From Oncomelania hupensis (taxonomy: Eukaryota > Mollusca > Gastropoda > Littorinimorpha > Pomatiopsidae), in contig CM072516.1 of the NCBI GenBank assembly GCA_036898135.1, positions 62,342,122 through 62,406,121 of the forward strand: a stretch of DNA of 64,000 nucleotides, given 5' to 3'. A program made the translations under genes and the position numbers. The notes beneath the pieces are model-generated. The model was given only the letters and a program-made list of their open reading frames with translations. It had not been told where the DNA came from and ran no database searches. Positions 10,141 through 22,631 of the stretch are shown here, piece after piece. Each line of letters begins with the position of its first letter. Positions within the stretch are counted from its first letter, which is position 1.

Positions 10141-12380
10141 AAAGGTCAATGGTCTAATCGTATTTTACAAGTCCAGTGGACAAGGTCAAGGCTCGCGGAT
10201 CCGCTTTCTAAAGTCAAGGGTGGAAAGATTAAGGTCATTGAACTACAACTGAGGTCGAGTTCGGAAGAGACACTTCCTCTTCAACGGACAAGAACAAGGT
10301 GTGTGGTTTCAAAATCAAGAATGTTAGACAAAGTCAAATCATCGGACGGATTCTTGTTCGTAGTCTCTGGTGTAGAAATGATGATGTACATCAGAGAGGT
10401 TAGCATCATTTTATCACCACTCACTATCCCTTTTAAGAGATTACCCAGACATATAGTTTCTTTCCATTGAGATGGATTGCCTATACTATAGCCTACCTGC
10501 CTCAAATCTGAAAAAAGCACTCTTACCCACTGTACAAATTAATGAAGAAATACTGTGCTAACAGATATAATGCTACTTTTGTGTCAATTATGATTACACA
10601 ACGTGCAGAATATCTTTTGCAGAAGTGACATGATCTTTGTTAAAGTTGTTCGTTCATCCGTTTGTTATTGATTTAGTGACTCTGGGGAAAACAAATACTG
10701 ACTCAAACAAAATATTGCATTAACAGTTTTGGGAGCCTAAAACAAAATTGCTCAGATGAGATGTAATGAGAATTGCTGCAATGCTCATGGGCGTTAAGGA
10801 GACCATATATAGACAATTATGATTTAATACATTTGCCATCGGGTGCTACAGAAGACTTCTCGGCATTTCCTATACCCACAACATCAGCAACGACGAAGTC
10901 CCACAGACCATCACACAAGCCATTGGACAACACGATGACCGGCTCACAGTGGTGAAGAAACTGAAACTCCGATGGTATGGCCACGTCACCAGGTCATCAG
11001 GCCTTTAAAAGACCACCCTGCAAGGCACAGTGCAATTAGGTTTTATTTAGTTATTAACATACAGAACAGCGTCTTTTAATTTGATTACCACTACTACTAT
11101 CTCAACGAATTTAACAGCTGCAGTGGAACTGTGAAGCAGGAATAAAATTCATACCTTAAAAAGACAGTAATGTGGTAAAACGGTTTGATGAAAGTGGATA
11201 AAACCTGGTCTTTAGAGAAAACCCCTTCAGTGGGCTAAGAGTTTGACAGGTAAATAGGTTTGCAGGTGAACGTTGAGCTGTAACGCGTTTGAATTATAAC
11301 GACAAACTTGGCATCTTCAATGGAGCACAACTCAAAAGAGGTCATAAATAAGTCAGTAATTCATGTTTGTCAGTTATTAATGAGGCAACAAAAAATATTA
11401 TCACGTCATCATCGCTGCCTGCAGGTTTTCAGAGTGATGTATTGGTCTTTAGCCTAAAAATGTGGATTAACAATAGAACGAGAAAGTTCTTCTTGTGCTG
11501 CTTCTTTTTCTTTAATTTTCAGTGGCAATCCCTTTACACAAGCAACAATTCCACAAGTTATTGTGCCTTATAGTTATACTGCTAATAGTTATATATTTAA
11601 ACGTTTGATTTTGTTGTTGTAGTTGTGCATTCAAAAAGTGGTCAAAATTGTTAAATCTTTGTTGAAGTTTCAAACTGTATGCCAGTTTCTGAGTGTTGTG
11701 TACTAACCGCTAACTCTTTTGTTCCATGGCTTTACCGACACTTTAAATGTTTATTTATTCATTCTAGGCAATGTTGTACTATTTCAAAAATTGACGCATA
11801 AAAAAGAAACAAAAACAAACGTTTGTACAACTGTTATTTACAGTATGCCAGTTTCTAAGATTTTTTTTTTTGTTCCACGATTTACTCACATTTCATTTTA
11901 CAGTTTTATTTATTTGTATTTCTTTATTCAAAGTAATGTTGTACTAAGAAACACTTTTTTACAACTGTCATTTCTGCCACATAGTTGTTATATTGTTAAG
12001 CATTTATTTTTGGTAGTGGTTACTATTCAATTTGTCCAACCAGAGCATTCTCTTTTGTGATTTGAAATTAATTAATATTGTGCCTGTACTTTTAACTTGA
12101 ACACACACACACATCATACTTATCATCCATTCACTGTAGGATTTATAATAATAAATTGTCCAATGTTAGCGGTTAGTATACAACACTTGAACATTAAGAA
12201 AAGACCCAGCTATTCCAATTCTCTGGCATTGGTGTAACTATTGGATAACATAACATGTCCATTGTGGTGATAAATTAAAGGGACTGACTTTTCAACACGC
12301 CCCATTGACAGATCCTTTTAAAATTCACAGTGAATATTGCCCCACTGGAAAAAAATTAGCTCGCAATAAAAAACAACTCC
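10141..12380. other. 3' flank of the unrecognised gene, mostly unannotated
   Basis: Probably begins with the 3' UTR. It contains one LINE fragment (10844-11036) and a diverged tandem duplication of about 165 bp (about 11680-12010, both halves with 'TATGCCAGTTTCT' and 'AATGTTGTACTA'). I see no further exon. Confidence 0.45.
10844..11036 (+). mobile_element. LINE C-terminal fragment
   Basis: Recognisable as the RT-downstream C-terminal region ([14 protein letters not shown] motif) shared with the copies at 30458, 48930, 49560 and 58022. It is damaged by substitutions and cut off before the GGATA tail. Confidence 0.65.
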
Positions 12381-12390
12381 TTCAAAACTA

Positions 12391-12897
12391 TAGTTAGTTA
12401 TTCATTGTTTATAGGGTCCAGCGGATTGCACCGAATCAGGACCATAACTTGGTTGAAAGAGGACTCACCCATGATCTGCATAAAAGATCTACTAACACTC
12501 TAACGGTAACACTGAAAGTACTCCACCATCAAACAAAAACAAAATGGAATATAAATATAATTATAAAATATTAACGAAACACATACATATAAATTGCCTA
12601 TATTGCTAAATAATAATACCATAGAAAGCCCTAGCGACCATTTGGCGGAGAGCGTCTAATATCCCAAAAACTGACCCAACAGACCTCATAAACAAATGAG
12701 GGGTTGTGAGAGAATTTTCAAGAAAAAAGGCAGGTGACTGGTCTAGCGAAGAAACTACATGTAGTAGATTGATAGAACAGAGAACGAATGAGAAAGAACT
12801 AAGGAGAAAGACAGCGACAGTGGGAATTTTAAGCACTAAGTTTCCAGAAAGTTGGGATACTATTTATACAGAAATCCCCGGCACCCCCATGGGGGGT
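12391..12897 (-). mobile_element. Short retroposon family, copy 2 (diverged)
   Basis: Older copy with internal losses. The TTCAAAA(C/G)TA repeat at 12381-12390 and 12898-12907 is the target duplication. Its tail on the minus strand is (AACTA)-like, unlike copies 1, 3 and 7. Confidence 0.7.
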
Positions 12898-12907
12898 TTC
12901 AAAAGTA

Positions 12908-13382
12908 CAGTTCTTGTTTTAATCAATAAATTCTATAGCTTTCGGGCCTATCAATAGCAACTGCTAGCTGCCACTCTAGCGCTATACATCATCATACAGT
13001 AGATCGCAGAGCATATTGATGTTATTGTTAAACAGGGGACATTATTCACTCCCGGTCAAAACAGAGATGGAAATTTCAAACTTTAGCGGTTGGTTTGAGC
13101 AACGAAAATTTTGTAAAAAATATATTTTGCTCGTGTAATGTGCTTTTTTCTCCGATTCATATACTGTTTAAATGCAATGATTTTGACTTTATACAACCAT
13201 TGGAAATGAAACATTAAGATACTAAGGGTTTTACATTTTTTAGTTTGATTAAAGCTTGCAAGTTGTTTTATTAATTTGTCTGTTGAAAAATTTATGTAGT
13301 TTGTTTTTTCTTTTTTTTTTTTAATAGTGACTATTGTATGAAGAGTCCATATGTATAATCATTTGGGGGAGAGAGAGAGAGG

Positions 13383-13436
<54 letters not shown>

Positions 13437-14313
13437 TGTCAGTTCTAGTTAATGAGTTGATTATTTGATATAATTATTTTAATTTGTTTATTAATAAGCT
13501 CATTTTCTTATTTTTAATGTCTAAATCACTTGCTGTAGGTGAATAACAGACAATATATGAGTAATGCACACACATACACTTGAGCAAAGAAAGGCCATTT
13601 TACCTTTATTTAATGTAATAACACAAATTTGAAAGTAAACCATTATTTGTGAAAAAAAAATTATTTGATTTGGGTCCCTTTAACACATGAGTGGTGTATT
13701 ATATGGGCAGAGCACATGAAAACTATGAATTATTATAAAATACAAACTCAAGTGATTACTAATTTTTCTTCACATGTGGGCAAAGCAATTTGCTTCTTTT
13801 TTAAATTATTTATTTATTAAGGATTTCTTAAAATACTAATTTGGTTAGTGGTGATTAATCACCACTAAGACAGGATTTTATTGTTGCATGGAGAGTATAT
13901 AATGGAACAATTTCTAATAGTTGCTTCTAATATTGTTTGCTGCAAAAGCAGATAATTTTGCAACCATGATGATCAATGATGCCATTCACTTTATTTTTTT
14001 GGAGGGGTGGCGAGGGGGGAGTGGAGAGTTTTCTTTTTCCTTTTAAAGTTTGGTTGTTGATTTTGTGGCACTGATGTCCTATGATGTTGGAATTTTTAAC
14101 AAATGAAATCTTTGCAAAAAAATCTTCCACAAGATGAGTTTATAACGTTGCCGTGAAACCAAAATAATGGTTACCATGAAAAAGAAACCTTACATACACA
14201 CACACACACACAAACGCTAACGCAAAACAATAAATATCCAATTATTTAGAAATTCAAATATGGATTTTTATTTTTACACAAAAATGTTACTAATTAATAT
14301 AGGAGGTATGTAG
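12908..14313. other. Non-genic AT-rich stretch
   Basis: No exon is supported. A (GA)n microsatellite lies at about 13369-13430. Confidence 0.5.
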
Positions 14314-14326
14314 TAAACCCTCTTTC

Positions 14327-14904
14327 CATTACATTACATTACATAATTGTTGCTTTAGGTCCAGCGGACTCTTCCGAGCCAAATCAGGACCGGACAACCC
14401 CCAATCCGCATAAAAGATCTGCTGAAACAACCCTAGTCGGAAAACTGAAAGCTCTCCACCAGCCAGTCACTTTACAATAAAGACATCCCACGCAGGGGAC
14501 GCTGAGGCTGCACTCTTAATTTATCGAACCCCCGTTTACAAAAACAAAATAGAATACAAACATTATAAATTATCAACAAGACATATACATATAAAATGCC
14601 TACATTGCTAAATAATAACATCATAGGAAGCCCTAGTGACCACCTGGCAGAAAGCGTCCAATATTCCCAAGCTGATCCAACAGACCTCATACACAAACAA
14701 GGAGTCTTGTCCCGGAAGAGTTTTCAAGAAAAAAGGTAGGTGACTGGTCTAGCGAAGAAGAAGATAGTATAGCAGATTGATAGAACAGAGCAGGACTAAG
14801 AAAGAGCAAATGAGAAAGACAGCGACAGTGAGAATTTAAAGCACTAAATTTCCAGAAAGTGGGGATACTATTTATACTGAAACCCCCCGCACCCCAACGG
14901 GGGT
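14327..14904 (-). mobile_element. Short retroposon family, copy 3 (complete)
   Basis: 578 bp with an 11-bp target duplication AACCCTCTTTC (14316-14326 and 14905-14915) and an (ATGTA)n tail when read on the minus strand. Very close to copies 1 and 7. Confidence 0.85.
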
Positions 14905-14953
14905 AACCCTCTTTCATGCTTTGAGATCACAAAACATTCAACTACAGGGAACA

Positions 14954-15656
14954 CCCCTTGGGGTCATGAGCAATCTTGTCACTGTAGATTGTTCTAACCT
15001 ATAAAGGGAATAGTGAAAGCCCCAGTTGAAAACCTGTCTTGCCTTTGTAGGCATGACTAATTCACTGCGGCAACAGTTCCCCCCGTTGGAGTGCCGGGGG
15101 TTTCAGTATAAATAGTATCCCCACTTTCTGGAAATTTAGTGCTTTAAATTCCCACTGTCGCTGTCTCCATCATTTGCTCTTTCCCATTCCTGATCTGTCC
15201 TATCACTCTGCTATACTTTCTTCTTCTTCGCTAGATCAATGACCTACCTTTTTTCTTGAAAACTCTTCCTGGACAAGACTCCTTGTTTGTGTATGAGGTC
15301 TGTTGGATCAGCTTGGGAGTGTTGGACGCTTTCTGCCGGGTGGTCACTAGGGCTTCCTATGATTGTATTATTTCGCACTATAGGCATTTTATATGTATGT
15401 GTTTTGTTGATGATTTATAATGATGGTTGTATTCTATTTTGTTTTTGTAACCGGGGTGTTCGCGTAGTTGAGGTCAACCCTCAGCCGTCCCCCGCGTGGG
15501 ATGTCTTTATTGTAAAGTGACTGGCCGGTGGAGGGCGTTCAATTTTCCCACTAGGGTTGTTACGGCAGATCTTTTATGCAGATCGGGGGTTGTCCGGTCC
15601 TGATTTGGCTCGGAAGAGTCCGCTGGACCTAAAGCAACAATAAATCAATCAATCAA
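14954..15656 (+). mobile_element. Short retroposon family, copy 4 (long form)
   Basis: 703 bp, flanked by a 16-bp duplication TCAACTACAGGGAACA (14938-14953 and 15657-15672). It carries about 125 bp of 5' sequence absent from copies 1, 3 and 7, starting CCCCTTGGGGTCATGAGC, and ends in (AATC)n. Confidence 0.85.
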
Positions 15657-15672
15657 TCAACTACAGGGAACA

Positions 15673-17712
15673 GTTTGGTATATTGCAATAAATCTCAAGT
15701 TCCAATTTCCAGGCATAAAAAAATGTGTAATTCGTGCAGTGAGCAAGAAAATAAACAGAGTACGTAAGTAAATAAATGCATTCCTGTCTACTGTGATCAG
15801 TCATTTGGTGCTAACATTGAACTCTCTCTGCTCACACTAACCAGTCAGTATTTTTTTTTTTAATTGGCAACTGCTGAAAGACACTGTCACTATAGGTAAT
15901 CAACTGGTCATACAAAACTGAACCTTATGAGTGATTGTTTAAGCCTGAAATGTTTGTTGATTGCGCAGCCAATCAGCTGGATTTTGATTTTGGATAATAT
16001 TAACTTATTTGTTTTCTGGGTCGAGATCAAAATTGCTAAAATGTCTAATCCATGCTAAGAGATGACTATTTCTTATATATATATATATATATTTATACAT
16101 TTATTAGGTACAAAATGTGCTCAAGTCACTGCAAAGTCCACAACAAATTATAAAATACATAACAACAATTTGTAGTTTCACTTTTTGGGCGATTTCATGT
16201 AAATAACATTTGTTATTCCGAGCACGCTTTTTAGTAACTATTATAAACCCTTCTGCACAAAAAGATTAAATGTACACACTTCTGTTTGATGGCATGATTA
16301 TAATCGCACAAGCATGCTAAATAACAGTCTATGATTATGATCACACAAGCATGCCCTAGTTTTTCTATCATAAATATTTCTGCTTAATCCCACAAAATGT
16401 TTCTGCTTAATCTAAATTAGATCCTTTATCAGCCATAGCACCTTGAGTAGCTCTTGAGTTGGAAAAGAGCTATATTATATAAGAACAATTAAATAAATCA
16501 AATAATGCCACAACGTTCCATTCTCAACTTTTAATCCTCACAACCGGGTCTCACATTAACGTCTCATTCTTCATGAGTTGTAAACAGTCGCTGGTTGAAA
16601 ACTGAATCACCTGAAAGCTCTTTGGCATCATCATCATCATCATCATAATCACCACCGACGACACATGAGTATTGAGGTCAAACAAAGACCAATTACAGAC
16701 CAGTGCCGCACTTGAAAAAAAGGAAGTCTCAGACAAACAGGACCTTGCTTCAGTTTCCCCACCCCCTCCCAACCTTTTCCACACCTCCATCCACAACCCT
16801 GTGTTACAGAAGCAAACACTGCTGATACATTGATATTCTCATTACTACAGACGATTTCATCACCACACATTTCAATGGTATCTCAATTCACAACCTGTAC
16901 ATCATCACCAATGGCAAGGTTGTCATCACTGGTAGCATTCCACAGACAACATCCAACAAGATAAAGCCATAATCCTACTTTCTAGTACATAATATAGCGT
17001 CACAATACTAAAATGATGGAGAGAGTGCAGCAAATCAGACCAAGCCTTTATCTTTCTATCACTCAACATCAATAACAAGGCACTAAAAAGATGGACAAAA
17101 AACATTCAACTAGTCAGCGCTTGACAAAGCAGGCTAAATCTGGTACTGAAAAGTTCAACATTGCAAAACTGCCAAAGTTCCATGAAGCTAGCAAGCAATG
17201 CTAGCAAAACATCTTCCTACCTCCAAATGGTCAACCACAGTTGGCTGTTTATATATATTTTGTCAACATTCTAATAGTTATGAACCAAAGTTGTAGAATT
17301 TTACCTCTATATCTGGGCATACCGGTGTTTTTATTCTTCTTACATGTAAATTACAGCAAGCTGTGATAAGGTCGATCTTAACAACATTCAAGCTGGAGAA
17401 TTTGCGATAATTACAGTCAGCCTTGTTTGACGAGCAGACGGTGGTGAACAGCTTGTGTGTGGCATAATTATCAGTGTGCGTCAATATCCTGAAACAGAAA
17501 GTCACTCCATAATTAGTTCCTGAGCGATAGCTGGGGGAACTATCGTTTTTGGTTATTATTACTCTGTTGTGGATGCTATCAATTTTTGCTTAATCTGGAT
17601 CTAGATTCCTGCCGTAGTTGTTTCGGGGGAAAAGGAAGGGGAGGAGGGTACATCACAGGAGCAATAGCATATCAGTTATTTGCTGTTTTCGTATTTCATT
17701 TATAATTATAAA
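15673..17712. other. Non-genic AT-rich stretch with one possible exon
   Basis: Mostly AT-rich sequence with a short (TA)n tract near 16077. A possible minus-strand exon (17344-17488) is listed separately. A plus-strand stretch near 16850-17200 looks like decayed LINE coding sequence but is too broken to assign. Confidence 0.35.
17344..17488 (-). CDS. Possible orphan exon, function unknown
   Basis: On the minus strand a good acceptor (TTTCTGTTTCAG) precedes 17488 and a GTAAGA donor follows 17344. One frame is open across all 145 bp, encoding about 48 residues with six cysteines (for instance CSSNKADCNY and ACCNLH). No partner exon was found on either side, so this may be chance or a relic. 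Confidence 0.25.
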
Positions 17713-18201
17713 CAGTGATCGTCCTAGGGATTTGCAAAACCGGTACGACGTCACAGTAAACAAACCCACTCGAACGCAAACCGGTAGGCCAGTCACGGAA
17801 AATCGGTATGACCCATATCAAAGCTTAATAATGCGTAAATATTTTATATAAGTAGATGGCGACTGTTAATGCACTTTCTGTTTCATTAGAAACATCTTCG
17901 TCGTCACATAAACTTTTATCGCCCCTCTCCCCCCTAGCAAAAAATGAAAAAAGAGATTTTTGCTTCTTCATTATTACTAGCCTATCTGCCCCTGTCGCAA
18001 TACATACTGACGAGCACGAGGGAAGAAAAAATCGAAAAGTGCGCGAGTTTAATTTATCCGTATTCACGATAGCCTTGCGCCCGCCAATGTTATATCATTC
18101 TGTATTAATTACCTCAAAGAATATGGCAAGGCTACTGAACGCATTTGCAGGCCTCTCGTCTACATTCCCTAAACACTTAATCAGCGTGGCTGGCTGGCTG
18201 G

Positions 18202-18253
<52 letters not shown>

Positions 18254-18406
18254 ATTTCTCTTGTTTTTCTTTCTCTTTTTCTTTATTTTTGAAACCAGTC
18301 AAACAAAATAAGAACCGGTAGGCTCTACCGGCTACTGATTTTTCAACCGGTATTTTTATTCTCAAACCGGTAAAATACCGGTAATTTCCGGTTAAATCCA
18401 TCCCTG
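17713..18406. mobile_element. hAT-like non-autonomous element rich in ACCGGT
   Basis: 694 bp. The left end CAGTGATCGTCC and the right end, reversed, CAGGGATGGATT resemble hAT termini. An 8-bp duplication ATTATAA(A/G) flanks it (17705-17712 and 18407-18414). The motif ACCGG/ACCGGT recurs many times near both ends, as expected for subterminal transposase sites. The inner ORF of 151 codons ends in a (CT)n translation and shows no transposase motif. Confidence 0.65.
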
Positions 18407-18414
18407 ATTATAAG

Positions 18415-19172
18415 GTTTTTATTTATTAATATTGGTAAAAGAATGTAGCCATAGAGAGTGAATAGTGGTAGGTGGACAGAAGTAACTTGTAATTGCTGAT
18501 TATTATTATTATATTATTATTATTGTATTATTATTATTGTTCTTATGGCATATACATAGTATCCTCAGTGAAATAAATACAGGGTCAAAGCTTCTATGCA
18601 CTTTGGCTGGAGGCTGTACATGTGGTTTCAAAAAGTATGACCTGTGGGTTGGGGATAAGGATTGTGCACAAAAAAGGTTGAGGGAGATTTGAATGTTCAG
18701 TTTTGTTTTTAGTTCAATGGGAGCTTGGGGTTTGGTTTGGTTCAGATGCTCCTTACTTATTAATCTGAATTGATGTCATATTCTATACCAACTGTGTTGT
18801 TTGAATGTTATTGCCAGAGAACAGAGATTTGTACACTAGCATAACATTTTCTTTGCCGTTTGTTGGGACAATAATTAAGTTTCCGATTCCGATATTGTCA
18901 GTAGGTGACTTAACACTGATAAACCCATGATTTTGAAATGTTCACTTTCCATCACCCCACTCCCCACCCACACACTATTTTATCCTATAATGAAAATGTG
19001 ACTAAGGTTATTACAAACGTTATACTTAATCAGATCCTATTGGTCAAACACAAAATTAAACGTCAGTTTGATCCGAGTACCTTTTTGTCTTCTGCCTTTT
19101 CACTTATTCCCCCCTTTCCCCCTTTTTAATATCACTATCACTAGTTCATCTCAATTTTACTCCCTCTTCTTC
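18415..19172. other. Non-genic AT-rich stretch
   Basis: Contains a short (ATT)n tract near 18500-18540; no gene seen. Confidence 0.5.
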
Positions 19173-19185
19173 TCCTCCTTCTGGT

Positions 19186-19888
19186 ACCCCTTGGGGTCAT
19201 GAGCAATCTTGCCACTGTAGATTGTTCAAACCTATAAAGGGAACAGTGAAAGCCACAGTTGAAAACCTGTCTTTCCTTTATAGGCAAGACAGATTCACTG
19301 CGGCAACAGTACCCCCGTTGGAGTGCCGGGGGTTTTCAGTATAAATAGTATCCCCACTTTATGGAAATTTAGTGCTTTAAATTCCCACTGTCGCTGTCTT
19401 CCTCATTTACTCTTTCCTATTCCTGCTCTGTTCTTCACTCTGCTATACTATCTTCTTCTTCGCTAGATCAATGACCTACCTTTTTTCTTGAAAACTCTTC
19501 CTGGACAAGACTCCTTGTTTGTGTATGAGGTCTGTTGGATCAGCTTGGGAGTGTTGGACGCTTTCTGCCGGGTGGTCACTCGGGCTTCCTATGATTGTAC
19601 TATTTAGCACTATAGGCATTTTATATGTATGTGTTTGGTTAATGATTTATAATGATGTTTGTATTCTATTTTGTTTTTGTAACCGGGGTGTTCGCGTAGT
19701 TGAGGTCAACCCTCAGCCGTCCCCCGCGTGGGATGTCTTTATTGTAAAGTGACTGGCCGGTGGAGGGCATTCAATTTTCCCACTGGGGTTGTTTCAGCAG
19801 ATCTTTTATGCGGATCGGGGGTTGTCCGGTCCTGATTTGGCTCGGAAGAGTCCGCTGGACCTAAAGCAACAATAAATCAATCAATCAA
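19186..19888 (+). mobile_element. Short retroposon family, copy 5 (long form)
   Basis: 703 bp, the same length as copy 4, with the same 5' extension and (AATC)n tail. Target duplication TCCTCCTTCTGGT (13 bp) at 19173-19185 and 19889-19901. Confidence 0.85.
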
Positions 19889-19916
19889 TCCTCCTTCTGG
19901 TTCTTTTCCATGCCTC

Positions 19917-20264
19917 ATACACCCCCAATGGGTGCCAGGTTTTTCTGTATAAATAGTATCCCCACTTTCTGAAAATTTAGTGCTTTAAATTCCCCCTGTT
20001 GCTGTTGCTTTGTTTTTGTAAACGGGGGTTCAATAAATTAGAGTACAGTCCCCTGTGTGGGATGCCTTTATTGCACAGTGCCCTGCTGGTGGAGTGCCTT
20101 CAATGTTACCACTGGGGTTGTTTCAGTAGATCTTATATGCGGATCAGGGGCGAGTCCTCTTTCAGCCAAGTTGTGGTCTTGATTTTGTGGTCTTGATTTT
20201 GTGGTCCCGATTCGGTTCTTTGCAGTCCTCTGGACCCTGTAAGCAATGAATAACTAACTAACTA
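19917..20264 (+). mobile_element. Short retroposon family, copy 6 (internally deleted)
   Basis: Has the TATAAATAGTA start and the tail region but lacks about 250 bp of the middle. It ends in (AACT)n with a duplication beginning ATGCCTC (19910-19916 and 20265-20271). The right duplication abuts the stop codon of the MPV17L2-like gene. Confidence 0.75.
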
Positions 20265-20271
20265 ATGCCTC

Positions 20272-20460
20272 TCACAACTTGAGTATGTTCATAATCATAT
20301 TCTGTGATGGACAAGACCTTGCACAGCATACCTTGTGCTTCATGAAGGAGAGGAAGGTGTTCCAGCACAGTGTCACCATGGAGACATACACTACTCGAAA
20401 GCGAGTCGGCAGAAAGTAAAAGTTGATAAACTGTGCGGGTGGCCACACGCACCAGTCTGC
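20272..20460 (-). CDS. MPV17L2: MPV17L2 exon 4 (terminal)
   Basis: Acceptor GTGTTCAG precedes 20460. It encodes the family C-terminal block ADWCVWPPAQFINF...RFRVVYVS. The stop TGA at 20274-20272 lies one base from the target duplication of retroposon copy 6. Confidence 0.8.
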   Translation of the reverse strand, partial: ADWCVWPPAQFINFYFLPTRFRVVYVSMVTLCWNTFLSFMKHKVCCARSCPSQNMIMNILKL

Positions 20461-22490
20461 CTGAACACATACACATTTATATATCAGTTATCAGCCCCTG
20501 TCAGTCTGGTAAGCACACACAAGCGCACTTCTGGAAATCATCAACAGGTATACAGGTACCACAACCTACAGGAAATCATAAAATACAAGGACAGGTGTTC
20601 CCTCAAAAAAAAAAAAAAAAAAAAAAAGAAAACACTATATAAAAACCCATGAGTCTCTGTTATCAAAATTTAAGAGTCCTTATTTTTGAAAAGTCCTCAA
20701 CCTGGTTCGAATGGGGATGAAAAACCACGTGATCAACAACATGATAGCACTCACATGGGATTTTAAAGGACAACTCGCAACACAACCTTGCTTGAATCAT
20801 CTGATAATTGGCCACTCATTTGTCATATTCTGGACTTCAGCGGTTCAGGAAAAATGTGTATGTAAGACACACAATTTTAATACAAACTTTTCTGCATCAT
20901 TTTTCACATTTTTTGCGTAAATGGTGCATTACTGTGCTTAATCGGGAACACTGACAATGACACATGCACACTGAAACTGAAGTAATGTGTTTCTAAACAA
21001 ATCTGCAAAAAATGGTGCACAAATAATCCTGGTTAATGTTTCAATCATGCTAAGGAAGCATTTGGACAATTAAACTTGCACCCACTTCAAGTGCTCCTGT
21101 ATTTCTAGAGTTCCATGCCATGGCTGAACACAAAACAGGAACGCATACATAATACAAACATGAGGAAATCTCTTCCGCATCTCTTATTTGTTAAAAAAAA
21201 AAAACAAATAAAGAAAACATTCGGAGAAACAAATTACCATGTAAATTGTCAAAAACTTTTCTCTCCATTCCTTTGTGCAGTCATCCAAAGATTTTCCTTC
21301 CAGAATTCCACTCCCTGCAAAAGACACATGAACATCTTAGTTCTTTTTCAAATATATTTGTGTAGCCGAGCAGAGTATTTGACTCCCGTCTCTCGGCCAC
21401 AACCCTGAGAACATTGCTCCACCCGAGCTGTTATTTTCATTTTATCCCTCAAAAGAGGGACATAAAAATATTTGCCCTGCAAGGCGGTGAAACATGCTTG
21501 GTAGTACCGGGTTGCCGGCTACTAGTGCCACGCACTCTACTGCAAAGTCGCTGCCACCGACCTGCATAAAATGCCTGCCGACAATGTGGTCCCGCTCACC
21601 ACCAAAAGCAGCAGGCGAATGGTCAGCCGGGGAGAACAAATGTCCTGTCGCCTTGACCTGCGTAACCCAATGGCATACCCAAAGGATTCTGCAAAGGCTA
21701 GTCTAACCAAGAAAATCAAAATAGACAATTTCTCTCCCAAGCCTCAACCAGTCCGCTACATTTGGCTTAGACTTTATTATTGCTCAATTAATGGTAACAC
21801 TTTAGCTTTGACCATTCATGTGTTTACTACGTTATGTCGTTATCAACTGTACACATCCTTTAGTTTACAAAATGCGAGCAGTATGTAATCTACAGAAGTG
21901 CAGACTCTTTCATGCAAACATTATGCACAGGGAAGATAAGACTCATAGCAAACACACAAGACAGCGTTCAGGTATGCATGATCTAGTTACAATAAAAGGA
22001 ATGATTATAGACACGCAGGCATGTACATAGGTACACATTAACACATGTCATATGTATACACATACAAACTCACAGGAAACACTTGTAAAACCCTCAATAA
22101 CACTTCAAATGCTTCCTTCCTTGACTGAACATTATCATTTCATGTTGAAGTTATCGGAACTGTCATCTACAACCTTTCAGAACCAAGACTGTTCTTGATA
22201 GTGATAATTAAAGAATTGTATGCAAAGTACATATATCATGAGATATATGCCTAAAAGTACCTACCAATGAGGAAAGAGGTGCAGAAGAAAGGTCCTGCCA
22301 CAGCCTGGTCAGCAGCGATTTTCTTAAGGACTGTCTGAATGCCTGGGCCCTTGACTACATTGTCCAGAAACTTGTACCAGTAGTGGTTGAATGGACCCAG
22401 CATTAACCCTATTGCTATCATCCGACCTGGTTTAAAACAGTGGCACACATTTTAAACAAAAGCCATTGAGAATGAGAAAGAGAGAGAGAG

Positions 22491-22581
<91 letters not shown>

Positions 22582-22583
22582 CT

Positions 22584-22631
<48 letters not shown>

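Noticed and set aside
15287..15520. Repeated ~75-codon frame ([11 protein letters not shown]...) also seen near 19519 and reversed near 14472 and 24175
   Set aside because: It belongs to the short retroposon; the frame and length differ between copies, so there is no sign of selection for a protein.
16850..17215. Plus-strand stretch resembling LINE coding sequence
   Set aside because: Too many breaks and no diagnostic motif; left unannotated.
20604..20626. A-run as the tail of a processed pseudogene
   Set aside because: No gene-like sequence or target duplication precedes it; it lies in MPV17L2 intron 3.
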